Origin: Trichobilharzia szidati
Taxonomy: Eukaryota; Platyhelminthes; Trematoda; Strigeidida; Schistosomatidae
Reading direction: 5' to 3'
NCBI GenBank assembly: GCA_944472155.2
Contig: OX235271.1
Location: 119,045,329-119,109,328 of the forward strand
DNA: 64,000 nucleotides
A program made the position numbers and the translations under genes. Numbering within the stretch: position 1 is the first letter of the stretch; each line of letters opens with the position of its first letter. A model generated the notes under the pieces. It did not search any database and was not told the DNA's origin. It saw nothing but the letters and a program-made list of their open reading frames with translations. Positions 22,219-34,800 of this stretch are shown here, one piece after another.

Positions 22219-25200
22219 CGGCAACCGTCGCCGGTGGCACTAGCCGCTTACTTTACATCCATGATGTAATTAGCCAGACTAGATATCTAGTCGACACAGG
22301 CGCCGAAGTCAGTGTCCTTCCTGCAACAGCAGCAGATCGACAGAAGGATCCTAACTTCAACCTACAAGCTGCAAATGGAAAACCAATTGCAACGTATGGT
22401 CGGAAATACGTCTATCTGAACGTAGGTTTACGCAAACCTATTCAGTGGATTTTCCTAATCGCTGACGTCACAATGCCCATCATTGGCACGGACCTACTTA
22501 ATCACCATGATTTGCTCGTAGACGTCCGCCGTAAACGATTAATTGACAACACTACTAGTTTGTCTATCAAAGGCATAACTTACGTAGGCCCCAGCTTGTC
22601 AATCGTTAAGATGAAAGCAATCCTCGATCCAACTTTTCAACCAATTGTTGACAAATATCCGGAACTCAATTGCCCATCTAATGATCTCCCGTGTATAACC
22701 AGCAATGTTATGCACCACATCATAACATCAGGACAGCCCGTGACATCTAAAGCACGACGACTGGCCCCTGACAAACTGGGAATTGCCAGAAACGAATTCA
22801 ATCATATGCTCACCCTTGGCATCATTCGGCCATCGAATAGTCCATGGGCATCCCCATTGCATATGGTACCGAAAAAGGGTAGTAACGATTGGCGACCCAC
22901 TGGTGATTACCGGCGGGTGAACGCCAAAACAACCCCTGATTGCTACCCTTTGCCTCACATACACGACTTGACGGCAACGTTATCTGGAGCATCTATATTC
23001 TCCAAAATCGACTTGGCTAAAGCATATAACCAAATCCCGATGGCAACGGAAGATATCCCGAAAACGGCTATCATTACGCCTTTCGGACTTTTTGAATTTC
23101 TACGAATGCCATTCGGCCTCCGGAATGCGGCCCAAACATTCCAACGCTTCATCAACGAAGTATTTCGCGGTCTCGACTTTGTATACGGATACTTAGACGA
23201 CTGCCTCACTGCCAGTCCAGATAAGGAAACTCACCTTAGACACTTGGACTTGACATTTGAAAGGTTACGCCAACATGGTGTTACCATCAATATTCAAAAG
23301 TGTCAGATAGGCGTTGACTCACTTGACTTTCTGGGCCACACTATTGACTGTCAGGGCATTCGCCCACTGGCTAGTAAAGTCGAAGCGATACTAAACTTTC
23401 CGGAGCCAAAGACAGTAAAATGCCTTCGCACTTTTAACGGCTTGGCAAGTTATTACCGACGTTTTATTCCTAATTGTGCTTCTCTAATTCAGCCATTAAC
23501 CGATCTCCTTCGAGGGAACAACAAGGCTATCGAACTCGACACGTCTGCTCGACATGCTTTTACTCAGGTAAAGAAAGCTATTGCGAATGCCACACTTCTT
23601 ATGTATCAGGATCCAACGGCACCGTTGAGTATCTCGGTTGATGCATCAGACACCGCAATCGGCGCAGTTCTGCAGCAACTAGTTGACAACGAGTGGCAAC
23701 CACTCGCCTTTTTCTCGAGGCGCCTTCAAGTAGCTGAAACGAAGTACAGCACATTCGGAAGGGAACTTCTAGCTATGTACTGTGCTATACGTCATTTTCG
23801 ACATTCAGTTGAGGGTCGTGAATTCACCATTTTCACTGACCACAAACCTCTGACGTACTCTCTGAACTCAACTTCAGATAGGTATTCACCCAGGGAATCG
23901 CGACAACTAGATTACGTTTCACAGTTTTCATCAGATATTCGCCATGTTTCCGGAGTGAACAACACTGTGGCAGATGCCTTGTCACGTATTTGTTCTTTCA
24001 CCCAAATCGACGGCATAGACCTTGTAAAACTGGCTCGTCTTCAAAAAGAAGATATTGTGCTTCAGCGTGAGTTGTCGAAAACAACTCTACAATTAGCCAA
24101 GAAACCCTTAGGTATAGGAAAGGATACTATTCTGTGTGACATTTCCACTAGTACTCCTCGCCCCATCGTGCCTAAAAGTTATCGCCGTAACGTCTTCAAT
24201 ACGTTGCATGGCTTATCCCATCCAGGTATTCGAACTACTGTCAAGCTCGTAACTAGTCGGTTTTGTTGGCCTGGTATTAACAAAGAAGTAAGGGAATGGG
24301 CACAGACGTGCTTAGCTTGCCAAAAGTGCAAGGTAATAAGACACACTAAAAGCCCCCTTGGCACTTTTCTTATCCCCGATGCCCGTTTCGAACACGTCCA
24401 TATAGATTTAGTTGGCCCCCTTCCAGAATCTCATGGATACACCTATATGCTAACCTGCATCGATCGCTTCACACGATGGCCTGAAGCAGTACCCATCAAG
24501 GATATATCTGCTGAAACTGTCGCACGCGTCTTTGTAGAGAAATGGATCGCAAACTTTGGATGCCCATCTTCCATAACAACTGATCGTGGGTGGCAATTCG
24601 AAAGTGGTTTATTCTTCGCTTTGACTAAAACCCTTGGTTGCATGCGTTTTCGAACAACAGCCTACCATCCTCAAGCTAATGGTATGGTAGAACGTCCACA
24701 CAGACAGTTGAAAGCTGGTTTATCAGCTGCAAATAACACCCATTGGACTGAATCCCTCCCGTTAGTTCTCCTAGGGATACGAAACGCTTTAAAAACCGAT
24801 GCTGGTTGTACTACCTCTGAGCTAGTATATGGCACGACACTACGACTGCCAGGTGAGTTTGTTTCTCCCTCGAGCTTCCCACCAGTGGTAGATCACTCCT
24901 CATACGTCAGCAGGCTTACAAACGCTATGCGTTCAGTTAAACCTGCTCCCCTCCGATCACAGTCCATTGATGTTTTCGTTCACCCTAGTTTAAAAACTTC
25001 TTTACATGTATTTGTTCGTCGCGACTCGGTACGTCGTCCTCTAGAACCCCCATATGACGGACCATATAAAGTCATTAAACGTATGGATAAATTCTTCGTC
25101 TTAGACAAGAAAGGCCACGAAGACACCGTCAGTATCGACCGTCTGAAACCGGCTTACTTGGAAGGTAATCCTATTAGCCTAGAGCTGAACGTACCTAATA

Positions 25201-25346
25201 ATCCACAAGTAATAGAATATCCTGTAGTCTTCGAAGAACTTCCTAGCACGGCGAAAGCCACCGAAACTTCGGTCGATCACTCTAAGAAAACGCGTTCTGG
25301 ACGTCACGTTAGATTCCCAGAGTACCTTCACACCTATTTCACATAA
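22197..25346 (+). CDS. Pol polyprotein of the intact Gypsy element (PR-RT-RNase H-IN)
   Basis: Read by -1 slippage, about 1,049 residues are added to gag. Protease: [12 protein letters not shown] (about 22283) and IIGTDLL (22476). Reverse transcriptase: [37 protein letters not shown], catalytic YLDD (about 23190) and FLGHTI. RNase [14 protein letters not shown] and FTDHKPL, carrying the Asp-Glu-Asp set, ending VADALSR. Integrase: the HHCC zinc region (HGLSHPG to CLACQKC), and Asp in HIDLVGPL, Asp in TTDRG and Glu in MVERPHRQ, so the DDE triad is complete. The C-terminal part has a chromodomain-free tail ([16 protein letters not shown]). All catalytic residues are present, which together with near-identical LTRs suggests a recently active copy. 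An internal ATG at 22473 lies downstream of the protease active site, so frameshift entry fits better. Confidence 0.95.
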   Translation, partial: LSRRDALAATVAGGTSRLLYIHDVISQTRYLVDTGAEVSVLPATAADRQKDPNFNLQAANGKPIATYGRKYVYLNVGLRKPIQWIFLIADVTMPIIGTDLLNHHDLLVDVRRKRLIDNTTSLSIKGITYVGPSLSIVKMKAILDPTFQPIVDKYPELNCPSNDLPCITSNVMHHIITSGQPVTSKARRLAPDKLGIARNEFNHMLTLGIIRPSNSPWASPLHMVPKKGSNDWRPTGDYRRVNAKTTPDCYPLPHIHDLTATLSGASIFSKIDLAKAYNQIPMATEDIPKTAIITPFGLFEFLRMPFGLRNAAQTFQRFINEVFRGLDFVYGYLDDCLTASPDKETHLRHLDLTFERLRQHGVTINIQKCQIGVDSLDFLGHTIDCQGIRPLASKVEAILNFPEPKTVKCLRTFNGLASYYRRFIPNCASLIQPLTDLLRGNNKAIELDTSARHAFTQVKKAIANATLLMYQDPTAPLSISVDASDTAIGAVLQQLVDNEWQPLAFFSRRLQVAETKYSTFGRELLAMYCAIRHFRHSVEGREFTIFTDHKPLTYSLNSTSDRYSPRESRQLDYVSQFSSDIRHVSGVNNTVADALSRICSFTQIDGIDLVKLARLQKEDIVLQRELSKTTLQLAKKPLGIGKDTILCDISTSTPRPIVPKSYRRNVFNTLHGLSHPGIRTTVKLVTSRFCWPGINKEVREWAQTCLACQKCKVIRHTKSPLGTFLIPDARFEHVHIDLVGPLPESHGYTYMLTCIDRFTRWPEAVPIKDISAETVARVFVEKWIANFGCPSSITTDRGWQFESGLFFALTKTLGCMRFRTTAYHPQANGMVERPHRQLKAGLSAANNTHWTESLPLVLLGIRNALKTDAGCTTSELVYGTTLRLPGEFVSPSSFPPVVDHSSYVSRLTNAMRSVKPAPLRSQSIDVFVHPSLKTSLHVFVRRDSVRRPLEPPYDGPYKVIKRMDKFFVLDKKGHEDTVSIDRLKPAYLEGNPISLELNVPNNPQVIEYPVVFEELPSTAKATETSVDHSKKTRSGRHVRFPEYLHTYFT

Positions 25347-25784
25347 CTGAGTGACACATCAATTTTTTTATGTTGCGTCATTTAACACAAGTAAATGATA
25401 TTTTTCCTATAACCGTAAATAAAATTAAATTAGATGTATATACTTTTTCCCGATATTTTGAACTTTACATTATTTTACTGTATAGTAGATGCACGTCATA
25501 TTTTTTTGGTAAAAAACGCTTATTTGGTACATTTTTCTTGACAAGGTTCTCAGCATTCCTGTTTTCTTTTCCAGGTGCAACGGGCACTGGACAGGAAACA
25601 AACGAAGCACGGGATCCAACGAACAATACCGAGGAAGCTATGTACAGACACCCTATTAGCATAGGCAGACAGACCAGCAGGCTCTCGGTCAAGCCGCTCG
25701 GAAGATTTTTTTCACTCATCAGGGAACCATCGAGATTTTTTTACTTCCGGCTGGTCATGTCTTAAGGTCCTCACAAACCCACTA
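25347..25784 (+). other. 3' internal leader of the Gypsy element
   Basis: Between pol and the polypurine tract. A 131-codon frame (25370-25765) is present, with hydrophobic patches, but it lacks a signal peptide, cysteine pattern or furin site expected of an envelope protein. I treat it as 3' untranslated sequence. A tttccag acceptor-like site near 25575 could reflect a spliced transcript. Confidence 0.5.
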
Positions 25785-25797
25785 GGGGGGGAGTGAG
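25785..25797 (+). promoter_or_regulatory. Polypurine tract
   Basis: A G-rich run ggggggga followed by gtgag ends one base before the 3' LTR, the normal place for the primer of plus-strand DNA synthesis. A single T interrupts it. Confidence 0.75.
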
Positions 25798-25798
25798 C

Positions 25799-26148
25799 TG
25801 TAGCGGTAAATAATTCCCCAAAATTATTAACCACAGCAATCATCACTCAACATTGGATGCTGACCATCACTGTTTAAGTCGACTTGTTTAGCTGAAGGCT
25901 TACGGTCAAGCATCCCCGCCATTTGGTACCCCGTCGTGTCACGTGCGTGCACGATTACTAGCTAGCTAAGCATTCACCTCTACCCGCGATTTGGTCCCGA
26001 AATATACTACGTACTTTGGACGACAAAATCTGGTCTTTTGCTTTACCATTTGGTACTCGAAGAACGAACACTATAGAAGTTGTTGGTATAAGATCTTGCG
26101 TTAGTATAATCCGTACAACTCGCGAACGTCGATACCTTCGTCCTCTAA
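25799..26148 (+). repeat. 3' LTR of the intact Gypsy element
   Basis: 350 bp, the same as 20936-21285 apart from one base in the attattNaccac segment. It is followed by aactc, the copy of the 5-bp target duplication. Confidence 0.95.
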
Positions 26149-26460
26149 AACTCCATTCACAGTAGTAACAGTCTTAACACACCTCATACCACAAACCACA
26201 TATAATTAATCCCAGCACTACTCCTTTTGGAGTCAAACAAAGCTACGGCAGTCGAGTGGCGGGACTAGCTACGCAGACATTTACCGAAGATCAGGAACCT
26301 ATACCTCACAATCAAGAGGCGAGCACAAAGAAATCAAATTGGTTTATACTACCTCGTAAAAACAATATTGGATATTGAAGATTGATATTGATTCGCGTGC
26401 GCTCTATGAATACGAAGTGATTTTTCCTCTCTAACTAGAAAATACCTATTTTGTGAATTA

Positions 26461-26822
26461 TCCGCTTGGGAAACCTGATTTCCCTAGCAGACGATATTAT
26501 GTTGCATGGTCCGAACATCGAATTGCATAATGAACGTCTTTTAAAACTGTTCAGTCTATTCTGTCAGAAAAATATTCATGCCAATCCATTTAAGTATCAT
26601 TTCACCTTTTCGTCTGTGTCATGCTCAGCATACACAGTATACTCCAAGTTTTTCAGACCTGATGCTAGTCGTTTGGCACCTTTCATTCAAGCGCCTTCTC
26701 CAAATAATATGTCGTCGTTGAGATCGTGGATTGGTACTCTTCAGTTTTACTCCAGATTCATTTACAATTTCAGTCAACCGTTATCTCCGTTGTTTGATAT
26801 TTTCTCCAGTAAACAATTTAAG
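26461..26822 (+). pseudogene. Gypsy reverse transcriptase fragment
   Basis: A 119-codon frame whose text follows the RT catalytic Asp-Asp (ADDIMLHGPNIELHNERLL) through to the thumb/connection (LRSWIGTLQFYSRFIYNFSQPLSPLF). It is a third Gypsy lineage, distinct from elements A, B and the intact copy. No gag, integrase or LTR is seen near it, so it is a fragment. Confidence 0.8.
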
Positions 26823-26849
26823 TGAAACAACAACATGAGGATATCTTGA

Positions 26850-27660
26850 AATAACTTTGCAGTTTCTTAACAGACAAGCTTTCAGAAAATACACCGCACT
26901 GATCAAGGTACTCTATTCGAACTCATGCAGCCAGGTGAGAGCTCACGGTGAGTTGTCATCTGGACTGGTGACAACTAGTGGTGTTCAATATGGATGCCCA
27001 CTATCCCCATTTCTATTCAATTTCATCATATATGTACTAATGGACTTAACCTTAACTCACTGCAGATACTCAAGGAATCACTGGTTACCTGGGAATAATC
27101 TCGTTGACTGGGAATATGCAGATGATATAGGTGAAGACGATGACAAAATGCAGAGTCTTCTGAACACCTTGAGCAGCAATCTTCGAATGTTTGGCATGCG
27201 GTTCGCTCCTGCTGTCAAATGTATGATGATGCTACAGGACCAGACTACATTGACTCCTAGCTTAGAAATAGGGATTGAACTGGTAGAGTACGTTGACCTC
27301 TTCATTTATTTGGGAAGTTGCATCAGCCAACGCCAACAGGTTGATCGCTGACGAAATCTCATCACGGATACAGAAGGCTAGTTTCGCATATGCCAGTTTA
27401 CGAAGTCTCTGACTTAGATGTGATATCCGGCTATCGACTAAAGGACGTTTTCCTGCTCAGCAGCTCTCTCTGTCCTCCATTTTGGCTGTGAGACCTGGCC
27501 ATTGAGAATGGAAGACATGAAAAGGGTGGCTAGCTTTCTTTGGTCATAGGTGCCTGCGTTCTATCTCCCGTGTGAAATGGTGTAATAGAATGATCAATAT
27601 TAGGGTTAGGCGTCAAGTGCTAGATAAGGAGGCGAAATCAATTGACGAAGCTGTGAAGCT
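26850..27660 (+). pseudogene. RTE-type LINE fragment (RT and C-terminal part)
   Basis: The frame 26857-27351 has RT blocks RAHGELSSGLVTTSGVQYGCPLSPFLFNFII in sequence, catalytic YADD (about 27117), and MFGMRFAPAVKCMM. Broken frames beyond it still carry the C-terminal cysteine/histidine region. It resembles the SR2-type RTE elements of schistosomes; other copies in this window are at 45560, 56100 and 59050. 5' truncated and frameshifted. Confidence 0.8.
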
Positions 27661-27722
27661 AAATATATGCTCGCAAGAACGAGCAACGCAACCCCCAAAA
27701 TTATGGAAGTGAGACGCATAGC

Positions 27723-28031
27723 TTGCCAATACGCCGCAAGCGTCGAGCTGCTGTGTTACTACCATGTACTGTGGCTGGAACTGACAGCAAAAATATGCTA
27801 GTAGCAGCATCGCTTCTACAAACTCAGCACCCAGACCTCTTCAGTTCATCTTATGTACGTGTCACAAAACTTCAGATACCGAGTCCAGCTTCACTTACTT
27901 CAGAAATAGAACGACTAAAGTTATTTGTAGAAGGGCTGAATACTGAAATGCGGGATATAAGGTGTATTAAGGCTACGAATGCAGCTTGTAATTCGGTCAT
28001 TGCGACTTACTACTATTACAACAATTTATAA
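27723..28031 (+). CDS. Unrecognised 102-codon open frame
   Basis: Directly after the RTE fragment. The text after about residue 25 (LVAASLLQTQHPDLFSSSYV, then EIERLKLFVEGLNTEMRDIR) looks protein-like and could form a short coiled helix, but I recognise no family and see no splice context that extends it. It may be an exon, a retroelement remnant or chance. Confidence 0.2.
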   Translation: MPIRRKRRAAVLLPCTVAGTDSKNMLVAASLLQTQHPDLFSSSYVRVTKLQIPSPASLTSEIERLKLFVEGLNTEMRDIRCIKATNAACNSVIATYYYYNNL

Positions 28032-31000
28032 CAGAAACTAAACGTATCTGGAATTAAAACTGACAGCAACGAATAAATTGTCAGAGTTAAAAAATCATCA
28101 AATTTTGTTTTTACAGAAATCTGATAAAATCCAGCATATATTTTATTACAAACAGAAATCATTTAGAGAACCACTGAATACCTAAAAGCACTATTCCGGT
28201 GTTTCCTCCTAGTTAGAGGCTCTAACAGTTCAAACTAGGGATCAAACCTGCTGAAAATTCCTTGCTGTATCATTAATACTGTTTTTGGAATAAAGCAAAA
28301 ATTATTATTATTAGTTTCAAGATGCAGTTTGGGAACGTCTTCTGTGCAACCACTGAAATGAATCGAATGATGCATAGATTCTAATTTCCCTTAATTTGTG
28401 GTATAGAGCAACTGTTTTCCAGTATTAGTGGATGAGTATGTGTCAATTATTCCTTATGATCAGTGCATTTTTGTTTTTCTGAATGCAGTGTGTTATCATT
28501 AAACTTTATCTAAAACTTTATGTGAGCTTAGGTTTAAAAGGATTTGTATGAATATCTCAAATTCTGTATGAGATGAACATAAAAAAGCAGTAGGTACAAA
28601 CATTGAGTAACATCACAATTATTAAATGATGAGGGTGATGTGATGTATTGATGAGGAAATGATATACCTCACTCACCTCAATGTATCCAAGAATAATAGT
28701 CAAATCATTATAGGTGAACCTCTGCCACTTTATTCACCAGATTGATTGAACAAATAATATATTAAACAAATGTATTGGAAGGTGTAAAATCCTTTTTTCC
28801 CGTATTGTTTTACTGTAGCTAGATTAAGCTTTGTGTAACTTAATAACATAAGTAACTGTATATCTAAAAAACAATGGTTTCCTTCTACATGGAAGAATTT
28901 ATTCTTCCCCTACTGTTGATTTCGCTACAATCCAAGGTAGTGAAAGGTCCTGTTACATATCTAAGAATAATAACCACAAGTTTGTTGTACAGTTTGCTCG
29001 TCAGTGGTTCAGTAGTAGAATGCTCTCCAGCCAGACACGTGATCTGGGGAAAATCTTGTCAACGTGATAGTAAGCCCGGAAAAGAAAGAAGGTTGGGCGT
29101 TAGGCTAGAAACCCTACCCCTTAAGAACATAACAAGTGCTAATGAAACTTTAAAGCCCAAAGCTTGAAATACTATGTTCTACTAGGAACGCAAAGAGATA
29201 AGAAGAGAATTTGCAAAATTTACATTCACATTAAAACAACGGGTGGTTAAGACTTTTTCTCCGAATAATATGAATGAAAATAAAAACAAAAGTTTCATTG
29301 GAAGTTTACTGGTAAAAATAACCGTATCGAAATAATAATAATAATCCAGCTGTCCAGGAATTTTTATTTACATGTGTACTGTAAACATCATGTGACTGAT
29401 TCTATAGGCTTCATATAGTAATACTCGAGTAATCTTAGGATGCTTACAAATATAAAGGAATTAGGCTGTGGATGTCACTTATACTTATCTGCAAAATTAT
29501 TATGAAGCATTGGAAATTAAGTTAACGGACGCAAAAACTAATAAAACTATGCTTAGATGATGAAACGCTTCATGTGATGCTACTTTCAAAACGTCTAGAA
29601 CAATAAACACGTAGTAGTTCGAGCAAAATGACTGCACACACGTTTACAATCATTTTTTTGACTTGTTTAATTGCATTTCATCAATGGAATGAAATGAAAA
29701 TTGACCACCCTTATTTAGTTAATAAGATACGTGATTAACAATCTGGGTGTTTTTCTGTAATTCTCGTGCATTTACAAATGTCAGACTACTTTGTGCCATT
29801 CTGTGCATAATAAATGGACTTAGTTTACTAAGCTGAAATCATTTTATGAAGTAGTTTTCTCCAGTTGAGCTGAAAACCCTTAATAACCCACCAAATAGTG
29901 AAAATCCAGTGACTCGTGAATTCTTATTTCAGTCAATTTGTGATATAGAATCATCTCTAGCTATTATCCTATTATCACATTGTTTGTTTGATCACATAGG
30001 TTACAACTTCTGATTCAAACACTGTGAAATCTATACTAAAGCCATTCATCAATAGGTAGTAGATCAATACTCAAGTATTTAGTTTATGAAGAAATCTACA
30101 ATAAAAGCTATTCAAACATAACATATAGCTGTTATTATTGACTACACATTAAACGAGTGCAAAATATTTCGGCAATATATCGGCGTCGAAAAAGAGAAAG
30201 AATATGAGCGTTCACTAAGTGCAGACACAGAAGGTATTTACAAATAAATACATCATATTTGAGTGCGCGTTAGCTACAAACTGCAACTGGTAAAATTGTT
30301 TTTTTTTTTAAAAAGTACATAAATTTTTAATCAGCACTATGAAAATAAGTATTTACAAAGTTGAAAATCCCTAATGTTTGATGAGTTGTTAAGATTAAGT
30401 GTGAAACACCTTGACAACATATTCCGTTTCTAACTAGAATGAGAAACTTTATGCAAAGTCCTCATTAAAAACGTATAGGATCCTATCTTACCAAGAACAA
30501 AAGCTGTTGATAAAAACTTTCATATAATGTTGTACTACCCATGAGTTGCATAAATATCATAGCAAGAATATCAGCGAAGAACGCGATATCATTTCACCAA
30601 GTGGAATAAAAATACGTTAAAAACCGGAATGACTACAGTTATTTAGGGGAGCAGTGTTGCTTCACAAAACATAGGTCAAATTTATTATAGAGCTGTAAAG
30701 AAAGGTCATAGCTTAATAATAACAGAGAATAATTTCAGTAAAATCCGCAATCACAATGAAGGCCAGAAGAGAAAATAATATATAAAACTTGAGTGCAGTG
30801 TTAGTATGTGATCCGAAATTAATTTTTCTATTGCATATATCACACAGTGAAACAGTATTATTTACTGGACGACGTTTTTAATATGACTTGTTGTTCATAA
30901 TCATAACAATTATAACTGCACAACTGCGGAACTTGATTTTTATAGTTATTTTTTTCCTTTCCATGTGTCGTAGGGATAGTAGAATTTTCCAGATGTCAGA

Positions 31001-31481
31001 GACAAGTGTTTAACAATTCTAGCTGCATGTGTTCTCATTTCATACGATGAATGAGGCTTTGGTTTTCAATTTTTCCCTCCTCTCTGTTATATTACATTTT
31101 AAAACTGTCATATTACCCCAGCCAATTGTTTGGTTGTGTTTAACCGCATGCAGTGACATAGGTGAGCTATTTTCAAGATTTTTGTCTTATTACGATCAAC
31201 TAATCGAACTTTATTTATGCTTTTGTGATCTGTGGGAAGAAAACCCTTGACTTCAAGACATTTCAAATAACTCCCGAGAAGGAGGATACAGAAAACTATA
31301 TCATAAGAAATTTAAGTTAGTATCAATGAGCTACACTAATTTTCTTATTTTACCTTCTGTAACTATAAAATGATGTTAAAAATACTGACACTATGCAAGC
31401 AGGACTTCAGAGTTATGAATAAAAACGAATGAATTCTATATAAGGTCCAAGTTAATGTTCTTAATAAAGGAAGATGTTGAA
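28032..31481. other. Region with no recognised gene
   Basis: AT-rich, with no exon I can support. It holds the tRNA-Gly-like stretch annotated at 28998-29072 and short homopolymer and ATT runs (for example near 28308 and 30300). Open frames are below about 100 codons and have no motifs. Confidence 0.5.
28998..29072 (+). repeat. tRNA-Gly-like sequence, probably a SINE head or pseudo-tRNA
   Basis: The stretch gtggttcagtagtagaatgc matches the A-box half of a eukaryotic tRNA-Gly very closely. The anticodon and T-arm halves are degenerate, with no intact GGTTCGA box, so it is not a functional tRNA gene. It probably marks a tRNA-derived repeat. Confidence 0.45.
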
Positions 31482-31815
31482 TACTAGGATCTAACTCCAA
31501 TCTGTGTACTAAAATCCAGTTAAACCCGCACGATCTATAATGTACCAAACGCTGTGTCCGACTAAATACCAACAACGTCAAATCAGAAAGGCAAATGTGA
31601 AGACTTGAGAAATTGTATTAATAGCAAATTTGAATTTCTCGAGTACGTGAACCCAAACAAACTATGCTTAACTGTGCAATGTATAAAAGGACAATCAAAA
31701 ATCGGTGTCCAGTTACACAGTGGTGAATGATAGCTAAGTCTACATGAAATCAGTTTGTGTAAAAGTCTAATGCAGGTAAATGAATTGGTTTTAGAAACAT
31801 TTGGTTAGAGTTAAT
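31482..31815 (+). repeat. Dispersed ~330-bp repeat, copy 2
   Basis: Reverse complement of 10893-11228 with scattered differences. It contains a TATA-like tataaaagg at about 31682. The two copies lie 20 kb apart in opposite orientation and share no other sequence that I could see beyond the repeat ends. Confidence 0.75.
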
Positions 31816-34800
31816 AAAGGAGTGTGGAATCATCTTCCTTACAATGATTAGCTGACACCATTTAAGGTTGTCACACAGGTTAAACAGTTTGGTTTTTCGA
31901 TACTATTTTTATATGAAATTAACATGAAACTTTTCATACGGGTTACTTCTAATTACAAATGTTTTTTTCTGAACCAAGCATAGCGCAAATATTCAGCTTC
32001 ATTCATAGTTTAGTCATTAATTAGGTTATAGATGATAAAAATTCAATGTTGATTTTAATAAATTCATGTACAGAACTAACTAGAACAAACATCTATATTC
32101 ACTAATGAAACTGAATTAGGTTGTTATTATGTTTATATGTGAGTGATGCCCTGCTTGCTATTGTTTATTACTATGGCATGCAGTCTGTTAATATATGGTA
32201 CTAGTGTAAACGGATGTGACCTTCATAGGTTATGTCATTTATTATTCGCATGATGGATTGTTGTGATTGTGTGTTTCTCTGTTATACAGACACTGATTAA
32301 AGACAAAATATAACTAATAAACAAGCATGCTAAACCTGTTCACCATAAATTCTTTATAGAAAAAAGACCAAACATATTCTCACTGCATGAAGATGCGTTC
32401 GATAAAGTTAGTCAAAGTTTGAAAGTAACATGATAAGTTGTAAACAAATTTAGTTTGAATAAGTCCAACTGCTTTGTTAGTGTCACTTAACGAAATGTTT
32501 GCTTTATTTGGTTATTCATCACTAGTAAAATTATTATGAATCTCAAAAAACACGTGGTTCTTTATTAAATAATTAAATAACTATTGAAATGTGACGTTTA
32601 AGAAATAACAATGATGATAAGAAGTAACTTTCTGTGTACGTCTCAGCAAAACCGCAAAATATCAAAGTAAGCTTAGTCAGTTGCTGTTTCCCGAGAAAGA
32701 AGTTTCGGTAGTGATGATTTTGTCAACTACTCTCAGTATTCTACTTCAATGACATTTTTAATTATCACAGGACCTACTAATCTTTTGTTTTCATACATAA
32801 TCACGAATTGACAGTTATCAGTGAATATTACTGAAAACTCATTTCCAAATATTGTATACAGATGTTTGCTTGATAAACCTATTGGCTGCCTTGATACACT
32901 TCATGAATAAGGATTCAAACATTGTCGAATAAACAATGCTGTGTTTACTTTATTCAGTAGATGAACAACCCCAACTTGAAACTGTCCTTTACCATATCAT
33001 CCAAAGTCTATCCGCGTACTTTTTAGGATACTTAATGGTAAGGTATCACCATTTTTTGAGCAGCTGACTAAGACGCTATGAAATAAAATGAATTCATTTC
33101 ACGCTTAAGTATCTGACTTTATTGCATTATTCAAATTTATCAAGAGAGAAAATTACGTGAGACTTCTGAGGTGACTTTCTGTCATGCCATTTAAGTTCAT
33201 AAATAATCTGGTAAAAGCTAGTTGAAGAATGGTAAAGGAGAATTCTAGACTCAATACTATGTAAACTGTCTTGAGACATTATGTTTTCCATGTGCTTACA
33301 AAAGTTGTCATAAAATTCAAGAAACCTTTGGTGCATAATCAGAACTCTTATGAGATGAATAAAACGTTTAGTGGGAAGCTGAATAACTAAAAACAGTGAC
33401 CTTGAAAAGCATTCATTAATTTTCTGCAAAATATTGTGGTGTAAACTGGTCTTGTTTTCCAACATGCCCTGTTTAGATATCTTTATAACATCTCAAGCAT
33501 TCGTCTAAATCAGTTTCAAAGCATAACCCTTTATCTGTCTTCTGTGTTTCGTATTCCTTAAAATGTACTTAGAAGAATAGATACAAAATCGCAACTTTGA
33601 AATTTATGAGATCGACTCAGTGATTTGCAGCCCACAGTCAGAAATAAAGTGTTAGTTAAAATGTATACTGATTGATGACTCTGGTCAGTATACTGGTCTA
33701 TACCGCCCTCTCAAGAATTAAAAACAGAAAAACCGAGATTCGTCGATCTGACAGGGAATTTATGGTGGTTATAATGAACAAGAAATAGTACATCTTTGAC
33801 ATAAACTAGCTGCTAAATGAAGCTACACTACTTAATAATGACTAACTTAATAAGCATACAACGGGAAGTACTGAGAAACGCATTCAAAAAGAAATTAGGA
33901 AACTTTCAAAAATTATACTGACTGATAGTTAGACCCACAATCAACTCAGTTCCAGAGGATCTTGCTTACCGTACACGTATGGATAGCCTGAAAGACATAA
34001 GTTTGATGTATAAGTGCAAACTATCCTATCTATGTTCAGTTTACCTTATCAAAAACTTTTTTTGTTGATTTGCTTAAAAGCTGGCAAAGGTTAGGTAAGA
34101 GTTATCAACATGTCCTGACGGACTCCCTCCGTTTCACCAAATAAAACAGAACACTATAATGAATCTGTCAGATTTGCGACATGATAAAAAATCTTTATTC
34201 ATGATCACCCTGGTTTTGAAAAAATAAATATGATGTGCTAATAAACAAAATGCAATCCATTAGTGATAGCCGAAATAGATTATGTCATCCTCATGTGTAC
34301 GATATATGTTTAATTTAAATTCAAGAGCATTATTTGCTGACAAATAAGCGCAATGAGCATTGATATTCTTAGGTCAGATCTGGGATGCACCACTCTGAAA
34401 GCTGTATTAAATGCAAGTGTTTTATCCAAAGTGTGTAAACGATATACGTGTTCCGAATGAAAATGTCCAACAAGCTAATTAATTTCATCGGTTCCCATAC
34501 AAATGCCGAATTCTGAATGCAGCATGAAATCGAAAATTAGCTAAACTTTCTCGATATATTCACAGAAACAGAAGGTGGAACAATAATAGGGAGTATTCAT
34601 CGCAAAGCCGACTGAAGCAGCCAGTGCCTAAATTTCAACAGCTTTTGTTGTGTAACCTATAAGCTAGATTTAATATTACATAGTAGAAATGTTTTATTTT
34701 GAAGAAACTTCTACTTTTGTATGCTGCACCTTCAAATCCAAGAATGCTCTTAATTTCACTATTCGAATATCTTTTATAATGTAGACATAATGTCCGTTTT

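Larger units (their letters stand above)
20936..26148 (+). mobile_element. Complete young Gypsy-type LTR retrotransposon
   Basis: A 5,213-bp element with two 350-bp direct LTRs, flanked by the 5-bp target duplication aactc (20931-20935 and 26149-26153). Internal order: primer site, gag, -1 frameshift site, protease-RT-RNase H-integrase, short 3' leader, polypurine tract. The order RT-RNase H-integrase is the Gypsy/Metaviridae arrangement. The LTRs differ at one position I could find (G against A, about 20965 and 25828), so insertion was recent. No stop or frameshift breaks the coding region beyond the programmed gag-pol overlap. It sits just after the tail of the CR1-like element. The LTR starts TG but ends ...CTCTAA rather than CA, unusual for the class. 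Family name not assigned. Confidence 0.95.

Noticed and set aside
25370..25765. Open frame after pol as an envelope gene
   Set aside because: No signal peptide, cleavage site or cysteine pattern, and it is too short. Treated as 3' leader.
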